Shown one piece after another: positions 45,494-57,247 of a DNA stretch of 64,000 nt. Where the stretch lies: positions 62,001-126,000 of the forward strand of contig JASAMV010001328.1 of the NCBI GenBank assembly GCA_030248065.1, read 5' to 3'. Origin of the DNA: Rhynchonema sp. JSB1_4. Its lineage: Eukaryota > Nematoda > Chromadorea > Monhysterida > Xyalidae. Made by a program: the position numbers and the translations under genes. Position 1 is the first letter of the stretch; each line of letters opens with the position of its first letter. Below the pieces are notes generated by a model. It saw only the letters and a program-made list of their open reading frames with translations, searched no databases and was not told where the DNA came from.

Positions 45494-46064
45494 TCATTTC
45501 TCGCATTCTTTGACGAACTTTTCAAATTGATTCATTGCTGTTTTCGTTTCCGTCGCCCATTGGGATATTACGGTCAGGTTCTTTGATGTTTCATTGAGTT
45601 TGGTAATATTCCTGGAATACATGAACTGCAAATAATTAAGCGGCATTACGAATAGGATAGCCGTCTTGCTCACTCGAAGACAATTTCAAGCTTTTCTTGC
45701 TTAGTTTCTGCCAGCGTAAAAGTTGTTAGCTTTGGTAGGTCTAGCTTTTAGTCGGATCAACCTGCATTTGTCATCTAACATTTGTCACAGCCAAAAGCCA
45801 CGTGACTGAAAACAGATCCGACCAACTCATCAAGCTTCAATGTTGATGCGATTCGAAATGTTTCAAATGTTTCAAAGAAAAGAAAATCAAGTCCACCAAC
45901 TCATAGACGCGATTGAATCGTTCCGAAATTTGATTATCGAAATTGCGCAATTGGCTGAGCTTCAATGCGATCACCAGCAGTGCGATCACCAGCACCAGGT
46001 CGAACGCGGCCTGAATGCCGAATTCGGCGCTTTTCGCTGTTTGATTGGATCGTTGTGATGGCAT
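45494..46064 (-). CDS. small single-pass membrane protein, family member M2
   Basis: Exon 1 from ATG 46064: MPSQRSNQTAKSAEFGIQAA, then the span FDLVLVIALLVIALKLSQL, then a charged helix NQISERFNRVYEL. Exon 2 (about 45614-45494): NITKLNETSKNLTVISQWAT and MNQFEKFVKECEK-stop. Two N-glycosylation sequons suggest the C-terminal half faces the lumen or outside (type II). Exon 2 contains the 10-base word coding for NETS. No known domain. Confidence 0.65.
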
Positions 46065-46174
46065 AATGATGATGACTGGGTAGATTGGGGTCGAGGTCGA
46101 ATGCTAGATAGTCGATTTTAGATTTCGCGGTGAAAGTGAAATGATGTTGGATTTTAAGGCTGATCATCCACGTA

Positions 46175-46468
46175 AAGGCAGTCTACGGGAGGTTGTCACT
46201 CAGCCCCCGAATACCGTAACCCACCGTAATATTGATCTGCAAGGATCGTGTCGAGACCATTTTGTTTTTTATCTATGTTTTGCGTGTTAGCGCCAACACC
46301 AACCAGCATTTCCACGTTTTGGTGATCGCGCGCACGATGACAATTTCCAGCTTGCTGCAGCTAATACACGTGTCGATAAGCAGCGATCAGCATGGGTCTC
46401 GCAACGATCTCGCTTGCGGTGGGTTACGGTATTCGGGGGCTGAGTGACAAGCCCCCGTAGACTGCCTT
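46175..46468. mobile_element. 294-bp TA-flanked MITE with 55-bp inverted ends
   Basis: Ends AAGGCAGTCTACGGG and complement, followed in both arms by TCACTCAGCCCCCGAATACC and GTAACCCACCG. TA stands at 46173-46174 and 46469-46470, as for Tc1/mariner-type elements. No open frame. It lies between the divergently transcribed genes M2 and M3. Confidence 0.8.
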
Positions 46469-46800
46469 TAGACATCGATTAGAATCAATAAGCAGTGATT
46501 GCATAATGTCGACTTTGTCCGAGATGCGAAAACAGACGTTTGGGCTCTGGAAATTCGGACCTCGGTTGGGGCCTTGGCCTGAGCCTAAGAACGAGTCTAA
46601 CGTACCTTGAAACAATCAGCCACCAGAGGCTGTGGTCCGAACGTCATTCACGAAAAGAATATCGTCCATATGAAGTGGGCGGATATGGTGCAGTCACCAT
46701 AATGCAACAATTGTCCACTGTTTGTCAATCTCATTCATTTCCACAGACCAAAAACATACACGTATCTTGTGAAACATCATTTAAGCACCCAACCAATCAC

Positions 46801-47354
46801 CATGTTCCTACAACCAATCAGCCACCGTCGTTTCGTATTCACAACATTCCAATTGGTCACCAACTGGACTTTGCTGTTGATGGTGGTGATCCTCTGGTGG
46901 AAACACAACGATTTGAAATACACGATTGAGTTTATGGGCGAAAATCTGGAGCAGTCGTTGGGGTTTGTTAAGGGAACGGGTTTGATTCACTTTTTGTCGG
47001 AACCGATATTAAAAATTTTAGCAGTTTACGCAATGAGTCAGCAATTCTTTGCTATAGGTGGCGCGACATATACATACAGTAGATTGTGGTCACCTGTATT
47101 ATATTGTGCTCATCAGTGTAGCTTGCCAATAGCGAAACCAGCCCGATAGGAATTGTTCACTTTAGCTAACACGAAGATTTTTCCCGCAGTTTTTTTGCAT
47201 TTTTCAAAAAAACCTCTGCAGCTCGATGGGCGAAGCATTCGAGCAGTTGGAGAAAGAGTATGACGTGGACAAAATTGAAGCGATGATTAAGAGGAAAATG
47301 CAGCAAACTATGGAAGAGCAGTTCAATGCATTGTTGAATGAAGCCGGGGGGTGA
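46801..47354 (+). CDS. small single-pass membrane protein, family member M3
   Basis: Start ATG 46801: MFLQPISHRRFVFTTFQLVT, span NWTLLLMVVILWW, then KHNDLKYTIEFMGENLEQ. A donor follows near 46960. Exon 2 (about 47217-47354): SMGEAFEQLEKEYDVDKIEA then MIKRKMQQTMEEQFNALLNE, a Met- and Glu-rich helix like those of M4 and M5. An exact TGAAACATCA lies 22 bases upstream of the ATG (46770-46779). Function unknown. Confidence 0.6.
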
Positions 47355-47917
47355 CGATTTGAACCCGATCTGGCCAAGGGAATTATAGATTTTCAGTTGT
47401 TTCTTACATTTGCACACCCGCGCACGCACATTTGCACAGTTTTTGGTCACAAAAAAGACAAAGAGCGTTGAGTGTGTGACTGTCAATCATTGTGAGATTA
47501 CGAACAAAGCAGTGGACTTTCAGTTGTTTTTCTTGACATTTGAAACAATGTTTTGGACTCTTGGTCATTCTGATTTCTGCCTCATCAAAGTACGTACTTT
47601 TTTGCATCAAAATGTTCGCTTGTTTGCAAATAATGCTGTATGTAATATTGAAGGACTCTTATTTCTCTTTTCTTTCAAAAAGTTTAGCTTTTGCATTGCG
47701 CGAGTTATGTACATATGAATGAGCGTGGATTTACGCATCCATTTACGGTGATTTGACTTATCATTTCCGGAGCAGAATAAAAAATACACTCCAGTTAGAT
47801 TTACGGAGGACCATTACATTTTCTCAAGTTTCACATTTTTCAGCAAACTTCAAATCATTTTCTCACTGCGCCATTACCAAGAGATTTCATCGGCAGATCG
47901 CCATTATTTTCATCATC
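47355..47917. other. intergenic between M3 and M4
   Basis: No coding exon that I can support. A short AT-rich promoter-like stretch precedes M4. Confidence 0.4.
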
Positions 47918-48978
47918 ATGCCCAATTCGGTTTCCAACCGTTCAACAAAGAAAGACGACCACAGATCACAGCCCAAAAATCCAAAAGTGACCAAGCAGCG
48001 AATGTGAGTTCGTCGTTTTTTTCAAAGATTCAGTTAATCGTTTTACCCACACACTAAATTATAAAGTAAGTTAAACTTGCCCTAAAAGATGCTCAACGTT
48101 ATGCTGTGCACCGGTTTTAGTGGTATCAGTAAATCTCAAAATAAATTCACTTAAATCTGAAATTCAATATATCAACAAAGACAAAGCCGGTTCCGCTCAC
48201 CAAGTTCGCCCCCGATCTCAAATGGTTTCAGCTTTATGACCACGCAAGTGGCGACCAACGCGCTGCTCATTGTGTTGTTGATGATTCTGTACATGCGTTA
48301 CACGGCCGTGCAGGATCGATATTGGGAAATGCAGTACAAACTCACAGATACTATGACGTACGTACTGTACATGGGCAGGGCGATGTTTCACAAATGATCG
48401 AATGGGGGTACAATAATGGCTGTGCAGTTGTTTCATTTTGAGACGGGTGTAGGTGCCCACATCACGACACTTGCAGACAGAGTAACGCAGCGTCATGGTT
48501 TATGGTGAGCAGCGTGTTTTTGGTTGCCCGTTTCAACCTGTCTTCACAGATGAGCGGTGCATCAGGTCATCGTCACTGCGAATGCATCGAACGGTCGGAC
48601 CCCAAAAAAAGCCCGACTTTTCTGACGCGTTGTGGTGGTAATGGGCTGACTTTTGTCCGAAGTTTCGAAGCCAACTGTCCCCCGCCCCCAATGAGCCGTC
48701 GGACAGCACTGAAAGCGTGCTTCCCGAAGTATGTAATGTTTCACAACCTTGCAGTAAAGATCATCATCCAATTTTGCAGCAAGATGAACCAAATGATGGA
48801 TTTGTTGCAAGGCAATTTCAATCAAGAGAAAATAATGGAAGATATGCAAAAGGATATGTTGGAGGACATGCAAGAGTGGATGAATAGTGGCAAAGTCATC
48901 GAGAAAGAAGATATGAAACAAGTGTATCCGGAGTTGGCCCGCTACATTGACAAAATGTGGGACCAATTTGCGGGGTGA
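47918..48978 (+). CDS. small single-pass membrane protein, family member M4
   Basis: Three exons. Exon 1 (47918-48003) encodes a hydrophilic N-terminus: MPNSVSNRSTKKDDHRSQPK. It splices in frame (AT|A) to exon 2 (48181-48356), SRFRSPSSPPISNGFSFM then the span TTQVATNALLIVLLMILYM and QDRYWEMQYKLTDTM. Exon 3 (about 48778-48978) reads KMNQMMDLLQGNFNQEKIME, then DMLEDMQEWMNSGKV, and ends YIDKMWDQFAG-stop, related to the last exons of M3 and M5. No signal peptide precedes the span, so type II topology is likely. Confidence 0.65.
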
Positions 48979-49362
48979 CTATTCAAACTAGCTAAGCGAC
49001 GCGTTTTGAATTTTCAGTCCTGATGTGCTGAGAGTGGCTTAGAACCGAATTCTGTTATGTTAAGCAGTCTCATTCACAAATCACGGTTTTCTTTTTCTCT
49101 AGTAACCTGTTGTCCTCTTTGAATGTTTTTTCTTCCTGTGCCTGAAACTCTCGAAATGTTGTCATTCGCATTGATTACTGGAACAGGACAAAATTACATT
49201 TGTTGACTTATTAAAATGATCTAGTTTTGTTTTACTTCACCACGAGGTCGGACAGATAAAGTCACAAATTAATGAACAAATACATGTGTTGGCAGTTTCA
49301 TTTTCCCACAGTATCATTTCTACTGCACATCGAATTTGTGCCCGGCGGTGCTCGGTATCATC

Positions 49363-49441
49363 ATGCCTCATCCCGATTATCCAAGAAAACGCCAACAAAA
49401 AGAAGAAGACAAAGACAACAACAACAACAACAACGACAAAG

Positions 49442-49532
<91 letters not shown>

Positions 49533-50213
49533 CGAAAGAGAAAGACGCGAAAATGAAGAAAACGAAGAGAAAGAAAGAGCAGAAAAGGAACAGGACGGCA
49601 AAAGCGAAGCGAATTGGTCGGTGAGCGAACCGCGTGATGCGAATCAACTGTCGCGATGCGATCTGTTCTGGATCGTTGGTCAATCGGTTTTGAATCTGCT
49701 GCTGCTCGTCGCTGCGATCGTGCTGCTCATTAAGGTTGTTCATATTTTTTATATGGCTGACTTTCAGCAGTGCAGCCTGGTTTCGAGAATTACGCCCACC
49801 TGCATTGAATGGTCACTGTTCCGCAATTGTTCAATTGATTTACAAAAGTTTCATCCTAAAAAGTATAGAATATTGCCCTTTTCTCAAACTTAATAACCAA
49901 TCTTTCATTTCAGATGAAGGAGCTGCAAGACGACGTTCAGCGCATGCGACTTTCGGCCACCACCAATTTGGAGTGAGTAAATTTTTTTCTACAGTATTTC
50001 CAAGAATAAAAAGCAAAGCTGATGATACATTCTGTTTTCAGCGGAATGTACAAATTCTTCAATAAAATGGACGGAATGTTCACATCGGATCAAATCAATC
50101 GACTGATCAAAACCGAATACCAGAAATTCATGACCAAAACATTCTCGGGTCAGGAGGGCGAAAGGAAATTGCTGAAAATGATGAATCACTGGATGGCCAA
50201 GAACGAGGGATGA
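49363..50213 (+). CDS. small single-pass membrane protein with poly-Asn tract, member M5
   Basis: ATG 49363 (MPHPDYPRKRQQKEEDK) is followed by an asparagine run of nearly 40 residues encoded by (AAC)n, then an acidic-basic segment (ENEENEEKERAEKEQ). The membrane span is LFWIVGQSVLNLLLLVAAIV. Exon 2 (about 49914-49973): MKELQDDVQRMRLSATTNLE. Exon 3 (about 50041-50213): MYKFFNKMDGMFTSDQINRL through MMNHWMAKNEG-stop. The cytoplasmic N-terminus resembles that of M10 in being low-complexity. Length of the Asn run is likely to vary between individuals. Function unknown. Confidence 0.7.
49417..49532 (+). repeat. (AAC)n trinucleotide microsatellite in M5 coding exon
   Basis: Over 30 uninterrupted AAC units preceded by an interrupted block (AAC, GAC, AAAGAC). 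In frame it encodes asparagine. Other frames give long artefactual Val, Gln, Thr or Leu runs. Confidence 0.97.
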
Positions 50214-51435
50214 GTGAATTTGGAATCGTGCTAAAATTGAGACAATGATCGTTTTTATTTGGATCGTCGAATATATTTCTGTGATTGTGATACTGTCGGA
50301 GATTTGAATGTGTTGAAACGAAATTTGGAGCATAAAGAGAAGAGCAGCATTTTAGTTTTTTCACTGCATTTGTGGTCGCTGACATTGAAGGACATTTAAC
50401 ACTTCCCACCCACACTACTGCTGCGATACCCCATGTGGTTTCTTTCAGATCTCGATCAATCAAGCCCGTCCTGTCCTGCACTTAAAAATTGTCCAAGGAT
50501 GAAAATTGTCAGAATAGTGCAAACCCAGGCAGAATATGCACGTAAAACGGGACAGCGTTGTGGAGTATTGCGGTGCACGTACACGTCATGATGTGTTAGT
50601 GTTTTTTTCACTGATGCTGCCAACTCACTGCGGCCACGATATGGCAAAATCGTAACGCTCACATCAAACCAAAAAAAGAGGATTAGTAACAGCATAGCCA
50701 CACAAACGGCGACACCTGTTGTGGTACAGAGCCGCAGAAATATCATGATCACAATCACATGATTTATTTGTGCAAAGTACCAGAACACCAGACGTTATGA
50801 AATTGAACGGATTGTTTGGTAACCACACTGTGTCGACCAATTAATGTTAAACTATAACCTGATCGTACTGTAAACTAACCAATTGTTTGTTTTTTTAACA
50901 AAAGTTTTACCAATTTTCAAACTCAGAGCTAATGCATATCGTTCGTCATCTAAGATCCCAGACAGATTTCGATTCTGCTTACTTTACATAGCTGACGCGA
51001 ACATTGTACAGTATGGTGCATTTTCAAAATCATAATCATGGGTCCGGGGTGTACATCCATGTTTCGTGTTTCTGGTTTTTGAAACAACCGAAGTCCAAAA
51101 CACAAAGCATTCGAAAAGGTTTCGGCTGACTTTGCAAATGTTCGCGTCACGTCAAATATATAGGTAGCAAAACTTTTTGTGCTAATCAAAAGCCCGAAGC
51201 GCACGGATACGGAAAAATTGTACTATTTCGGATTTCGGGTCTATCTGGCCGAGCCCTAACACAATGCGGCAACAACGTCGCATGAAATAAAATGCTTCTT
51301 GGAGGACATGAACAACAGTAAGTTGGTGATTATACGCGACTTCCATTGCATTCCATCCTTCGCATGACATGCGCTTTATGGGTCAAGGAAACGCATTAGG
51401 AAAATCAAACATCTTTTCCAAAAATGCCGACGACA
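50214..51435. other. mostly non-coding between M5 and the sulfotransferase gene
   Basis: On the minus strand 50456-50788 has a frame with two hydrophobic stretches (IMIFLRLCTTTGVAVCVAML, ILTIFILGQFLSA). I cannot connect it to a second exon, so it is not called as a gene. Nothing else is recognised; the last few hundred bases should hold the sulfotransferase promoter. Confidence 0.35.
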
Positions 51436-53821
51436 ATGTCTCGTCGACCCCAACGTTTAATCGCACTGTGTTGCGTACTGGTGGTCGGGGTAGGGGCGTA
51501 TCTGGTGGTGAGCCGACATCGAAAAACGAGTTTGACTGCAGTGCTGGCCAATTTCTTCGCAAATCGTAAGAAAATTTTTTTATGGAGTTAGCCAACACCA
51601 GCGAGATATTTCTTTTACAAAATGCTTATTTGTCTTCAGGGACAAACTCAACGGTTTGTCTCGGCTGTGACGACTATCTATCGATCGAACCGAAGCGAGT
51701 GAAACATCAGTTTAAAAAGCCAGTGACTCCAAAGTCTCCGATTCGTCATTTCGTCTACCACGCACTTTTTAAAACAGGTAGCACCAATACAAGGAATCAA
51801 TTGAGGTCGGTTGGACTTCGTACTGCGATGTTTTTCAGAGATAGATATAGACATAGACCATTTGTGTTTATGATGAATCAATTTACGTGCACACATCTGA
51901 AAAATAGAAACCTTTCCCTCCTTAATTCCTTGCCAGAGTGCGCTTGAAAAAGGCAAGTATTGCTGCAGATTTCTCTTGCAGATTATTCTGCGATCGTGAG
52001 AAGTTGTCCTGTATGACCTATTGTCAGTGTGGCATGTGCAGCAAAGAGATTGTCGGTTGCATGCAGCGGCACGCAAGAAACATTGGAGTTGACAGGGACA
52101 TTGCGTTTGGTCGGTCGACGTTGCTGTGTATTGGCAACAGATACAGAATTGTGAAATCTACATATGTTATGACGCTTGAGTTTGTGGAGATGCGATCACT
52201 TTGCGCGCTGGTTCGACTGACGATGACCTGGGGCACCTCCCGACCGTCTGTGAAAACAGAACGAAGCAGGCACAAGCGTGTGACAATCACCAGTGATTAT
52301 ACAGTAAGATCCACTGATCTCAGGGTACATGCCATATAACGTATAGCTATGTAGTACAATGAAACATCGTGCCTTTCAGGTGCATTCACAGTGTCACGCA
52401 TGAAGGACGGCAAGTGCTGCATACTATACGACGACTTTCTCAGCAACGGTGTTGATGGTGTGTGAACTGTTGTAGGCGATTCTAGTTAAACCGAGCGAGT
52501 TTCTAGCCGGAGTGGTTGTGATTTTTCAGGTTTAATAGATCATTTCCCGCTGAACGTCATTGAGAATCGCGAGTTTCTGCAGCGCGCAGTGCCCAAGGAC
52601 GCGTTTCGATTCACGGTCTTGCGCGATCCGATCGATCAATTCATCTCGTGGCACAACTATCTCCTCCTTCGTCCACATCTAATGTAAATTATGCAGCATG
52701 TTTATGCTTGATTCGACATGTTTTCAAAGTTGGGCGAAAGGTGTACCAGACAAGATGGACACGTGACCTCAAAAAAACGCACAAGAGCTGGTTTACTGCT
52801 CGCGCAGAACATCTCTGATAGTGCAACTGCACCTACAGGTGGTCATCTGAAGTCGAGTTTAAAATGATAAAGCTTCTACTTTTTAAAAATATATACAGTA
52901 CAATATTTCTAGGAGCGGTGTTTGTTGTTCTTCCTTCAGATACGAGCGAAGCAGCATTCCGAAGCTCGAGACCTTTATCGATTTATGCTGGAATGCGTGG
53001 CACAATCAATCGCTGAAAGACATGCCCAAGAAGCACTACGCATTGCATTCCATTGTTACGAACTCACAAGCAAAGCAATTAGGGTGGTCAGGCAAGTGGT
53101 ACAAGTCATATTCGGTTACACGCATTTGCAAACGTTGACATATATGATTGTTTTGAAGTCACGTCATGGAGTATCATGTTCATTTGCGCATATATGTCTT
53201 CTAACAGATCGTGCTGTTGCAGCTTCAGGAGCTCAGTCCGACATTTTCCCTTTCACATTCAGGCATTTGGACCGATTGGCAGTCATTCAACGACACCCTG
53301 CAGTATTTGCACCGGCTGAACTATGTTGGCATTAATGAGGAGCTGCCTCGTGTTTGGCAGCAACTGCGTATGAGATTGGGTACTTACTTTCGACTTGTGG
53401 TCCTGCATGCATGAAACTTTGATCCAAACAAACGGTGACCTTACCTTGCCGTAGACTAACCGTAACCTCAGTCGTACTGGTTGACTCCAAGTTCGATACA
53501 GCAATTGCCTCTTGCTTTTAGCCCTTGTGATGTGTGTGGCTTTTAACTTTGACACCTCTAAAGTCTTTGAGGATTGTCTAGAGTCAAGAATTTAGAAATT
53601 ATTTCACAGGCTGGCCGACGGACTACTTTTCGAGAAACGTTCCTCCCAATGTATCTGCAGCGGACAGAATACGAATCGGAATCACCTCCTCAAAGACTGT
53701 GACCCACACAAGTGATATCAGAAAGAACCTGAACCAAAAACAATTGGACAAGATTCGTGACATTCAATATGCGGATATCAAACTTTACACCGAAGCAAAA
53801 CGAATTTATCTCGGTCAATAG
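51436..53821 (+). CDS. galactose-3-O-sulfotransferase-like enzyme (PF06990-like)
   Basis: Golgi sulfotransferases of this family move sulfate from PAPS to galactose on glycans or glycolipids. ATG 51436 gives MSRRPQRLIALCCVLVVGVG, a type II anchor. Exon 2 (51640 to about 51804) ends with HFVYHALFKTGSTNTRNQLR, the 5'-phosphosulfate-binding loop (KTGSTN). A later exon (about 52531-52683) carries FRFTVLRDPIDQFISWHNYL, the 3'-phosphate-binding motif (LRDP..Q..S). Further exons: SSIPKLETFIDLCWNAWHNQ (52942-53089); LQELSPTFSLSHSGIWTDWQ then LHRLNYVGINEELPRVWQQL (53221-53380); and the last, WPTDYFSRNVPPNVS through DIKLYTEAKRIYLGQ-stop at 53821. One or two exons between 51930 and 52460 remain uncertain. 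The acceptor substrate is inferred from family only. Confidence 0.75.
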
Positions 53822-54195
53822 TTGTTGAGAGCGTCTCAACTGAAAATTTAAAACGACATAAGGGTATCTTCATTTTTTAGAAATTGATTTTTCGGGCCCC
53901 ACGTTATTGTCCATTGTTAACAACTCATGCCAACTTTCGTGTTGAAAACAACATCATACAATCGAAATGTTTTACCAACCAACCAGTCCACGCCGTACTC
54001 GAAACATTACGGTCTCATGTTAAATAATATCGGATTATAAGATTTATGCAGCACAAAAACCGTTGCCTTGATCGCAGTGTTTTGAAACCAGTTTTTGGTT
54101 TAATCGTGCGCGACACACATTCGTGCTCAACCATAGCAGGGAATTTTTGCCTGGACAATGGCCCGTATGGCCAGATTTTATGACATTGGCAGTAG
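53822..54195. other. intergenic between sulfotransferase and methyltransferase genes
   Basis: No coding exon recognised; presumably the 3' end of one gene and the promoter of the next, both on the plus strand. Confidence 0.45.
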
Positions 54196-55962
54196 ATGGC
54201 GTACATGGAACGATTATTGTTCATTAGTGTGTTATTCGGAGTCCTTGTGTACGTATCGGTCCTGACCTACATGGTTAGCGTCAGAGACGCAGGACGAAGT
54301 TGTGATGACTTCGCAGCTCGCAGTGACATTGTGGGAAAGAACTTCAATCGTTTTCGGCCGCCGCACTCACCAAAGCGCCACATGTTTGGTGGTGTTGCCG
54401 ACTCTGTATGTTAGTGGCCTCCTTCGTATTGTTGTAATTGCTTCCCCACGCATTGTGTTACCGAATGTTTTAGCAATTGCAAACTGCCAGCATTGTGAGG
54501 TTTGGCGAAGTGAACGGACCGACAATGACTTGTCACACGAAGAGTTGATCCGAAAGATGTACGTTGATCTGGTCAAGATGACCGTGACGGGATACGCCAT
54601 TCAGACGGCTGCTGTCACAATTGGTGTGCTTTCTCGGTGCAGCTTTTCTCATCTTTATGATAGACAACCAAAATTGTGATGATGCAGGCAGTTCACAGAA
54701 GGAACTGGCCTTCAACGACGACAAACGATTTGGTGGACGAGATTGGCCGGCTTATGGATATGCGATGACAGGTTAAGGCCCCCTGCTCCGAGAGAGTAGT
54801 GTTAAATTAAATATTAACGGGAATGCAGATACGATCCCACACGTCTGCCATTAATTAATAATCTGTGAAGGTATGAAAAGGCTCAACAATTTGGAATGGA
54901 TGATGGAGACCGTGATCGGAGAGCAAATTGACGGCGATTTCATAGAATGTGGCGTGTGGCGTGGAGGTACTTCACCTGATGTGTGAAAACATAGTCCTTT
55001 AAATTGAAACTCGTTTTGAATCATTACAGGAACATCAATAGTTGCACGAGCAATAGTTGTATCGTTGGAATCTGATAAGAAGGTCTACCTGGCCGATTCA
55101 TTCCAAGGACTGCCCAAAGCATCGCTCACGGTAGATAGAGATACTTACAGGTGGATTACACAGCTATTGGAAAAATGGATGTCACTATGTCAGATATAAC
55201 AATGTAAATAGTCAACTTCTAGAATTCTATGCTTCATTTGATTGAAGCAAATTCTTATTGGCAGCAAACAGACCTATCTGCGTGTATCGCTGGAACAAGT
55301 GAAACACAACTTCTTGCGGTTTCACCTGCTCGACGAAGAGAAGGTTTTTGTTAAAACAACCATAAACAAACGCCTGGTTGTCCGAATTTTGAATCTCTGC
55401 CTTCTTCACAGGTAATCTTCCTCCGCGGATTTTTCAACGAGACCATGCCAGTGGCCCGTCGACAAATCAGAAAGCTTGCAGGTACAAAGGGAATTACATT
55501 CGTGAAACTCAAGCACAGTATTTTAACACTTCAGGTAAAAGCACCAGCGCGACTTTTCAAGCCATTTTGACATCTAAATGCTCTTTTTTGGACGTCATAA
55601 ACTGATTTTTCACATTTCAGTTCTTCGTCTTGATGGCGACATGTACGAGTCGTGCTTCGATGTGATTAACAACCTTTATGATCGACTGGCCATCAATGGA
55701 TTCATCGTTGTCGACGATTGGAAAGGGTTTGAATGCAAGCAGGCAATTGAGGTGGGTTACGGTGGGTTACGATACTCGATCGATATGGTACGTGCGCAAC
55801 TGGCTCTTGCAGGAGTTTCGTGCCAGTGTTGGCATAACCGAACAAATAGAGCCCATCGATGAAAAAAGTGTGTGGTGGCGCAAGACGACTGAGCATGAAT
55901 ATGATCCGACAGCACTCTACGATAAGTTGGTTGCTTCCAAGAAGAAGAAGAACGAAACTTGA
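54196..55962 (+). CDS. membrane-anchored TylF/MycF-like O-methyltransferase
   Basis: TylF/MycF enzymes use S-adenosylmethionine to O-methylate sugars. ATG 54196 (MAYMERLLFISVLFGVLVYV) adds a signal anchor not found in the bacterial enzymes. Exons in order: anchor exon (to about 54390); LSHEELIRKMYVDLVKMTVT then GYAIQTAAVTI (54504-54624); FNDDKRFGGRDWPAYGYAM (54687-54771); LNNLEWMMETVIG then DGDFIECGVWRGG, the SAM-binding region (54872-54966); TSIVARAIVV then VYLADSFQGLPKAS (55029-55149); TYLRVSLEQVKHNFLRFHLL (55262-55342); VIFLRGFFNETMPVARRQIR (55412-55480); VLRLDGDMYESCFDVINNLY then GFIVVDDWKGFECKQAIE with metal-binding acids (55620-55750); and the last exon ending LVASKKKKNET-stop. The family signature is nearly complete. 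Golgi glycan methylation is inferred. Confidence 0.85.
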
Positions 55963-56112
55963 GCCAGCATAGCTTGCAAGATCTTTGCATTGTCTTTTAA
56001 TCTAAATTGTAACCAATTGCTGCAATTCATGATACTAATCACTGATGATATACAGTATAGATACCGCACAACAAGTAATCTTGAACTTCCTGGATACCAT
56101 ATCTCATTCAAT

Positions 56113-56672
56113 TTAATCCTTAGCCGGACAATTCCCGATTGACTCTCCAATTCTGTTCACATATTCGGTCAGGTTCATTTGGGCAAACAGCATCGAGATG
56201 TTCACTCTCAGCGCATTGCTTCGTTCGATAAGGTGATCGGTTGCGCTGAAACACAGTTGCAAAAAAATCGACTTTGTTTAATTTGACGCTGGCTGCACAG
56301 TCTCCAAGGCTCGGGTGCTAGAATCGTTAAGCGAGCTTGCCCGAATCGGTCGGGCCTTTTTTTCTCCGGCGGCCTGGCTTGAACTTTCCAACAAAGGCTC
56401 AGTGACTGAATATGCCAATCCGACTCCATTGTTATCAAGCCCGTTCGGTTGTAAAATTAGCCATTCGTTGTTTCATATGGTCTTCGAAGCACATCGTTCT
56501 GAAACGTGATAAAATTGTCCCATACCAACTTTCTGGCACGATAGATTCGGTCGCGAATTCGATGTTGATAGCGGTGCACTTCGACCAATTGCCAAGTCAA
56601 AATGAGCAAAGCAGCGATCAGCACAACGTTGACGCCGTTTTGAATGAGCACGAGCAGATGGGATGTGTGCAT
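56113..56672 (-). CDS. small single-pass membrane protein, family member M7
   Basis: Exon 1 from ATG 56672: MHTSHLLVLIQNGVNVVLIA, span VVLIAALLILTWQLVEV, then RIYRARKLVWDNF. Exon 2 (about 56248-56113, acceptor TGTTTCAG): ATDHLIERSNALRVNISMLF then MNLTEYVNRIGESIGNCPAK-stop. Two sequons (NIS, NLT) in the C-terminal exon support a luminal or outside location, as in M2. The TGATGTTTCA word at 56672-56681 directly abuts the start codon. Confidence 0.65.
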
Positions 56673-57247
56673 GATGTTTCAAGGAAAGTTGTTTTGCAGA
56701 GAAAGATGTGGATTTTAAATCAGTGAAAGTGACATGTGGATTTTAAAACGATCACGCAACCAAATGTCGCGGCAGGCAACATCGGTCACAGCTTAATGGA
56801 GAAAATGAAGTGGTTCTTGATTTTGATTTTAGGCTCAGGGTCATGCCCGTGAGCAGGGCTGAAACAATTTTAATTAACGAGCTTTTTTAAAAAAATTTTC
56901 TGATTTTTTTGACGAAATTTTTTTATTAGAAAAAGTGTTGCAAACGACGTTTCAGGGTAAATGAAATCTATACAACATAATTTTCAAAAATTGAAAAATT
57001 TCTGCCTGAGATTGAACTTGTGTGGTAACACCCGGTAACATTGTGCAGATTCTACGGTCTCCGACCAGTCTGAGGTTGACGTTGACCAATGATGTTATTC
57101 TAATGTATTGCAGCATGCTATACGTATTTTAACGCATCTAATGCCGAATGAGTGATATACGACCACCAAAATATCGATTACTGCCCAAGCCTTGCGGGTC
57201 CTCCTGGTTCGCAATTATTTTTTCGCTGCTACTGTTGTCGACGCAAC
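56673..57247. other. intergenic upstream of M7, nothing recognised
   Basis: AT-rich with several poly-T runs; no exon or element that I can support. Confidence 0.4.

Noticed and set aside
48502..48780. upstream half of the frame that leads into the M4 last exon
   Set aside because: A splice acceptor precedes KMNQMMDLL, and the upstream half has no similarity to other family members, so I treat it as intron.
49237..49743. long minus-strand frame with a poly-valine run, and plus-strand poly-Gln and poly-Thr frames
   Set aside because: All are shadows of the (AAC)n array. Only the Asn frame continues into a membrane span and splice-consistent exons.
50456..50788. minus-strand frame with two hydrophobic stretches
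   Set aside because: No second exon of the membrane-protein type could be found, and the residue pattern differs from the family; kept only as a note.
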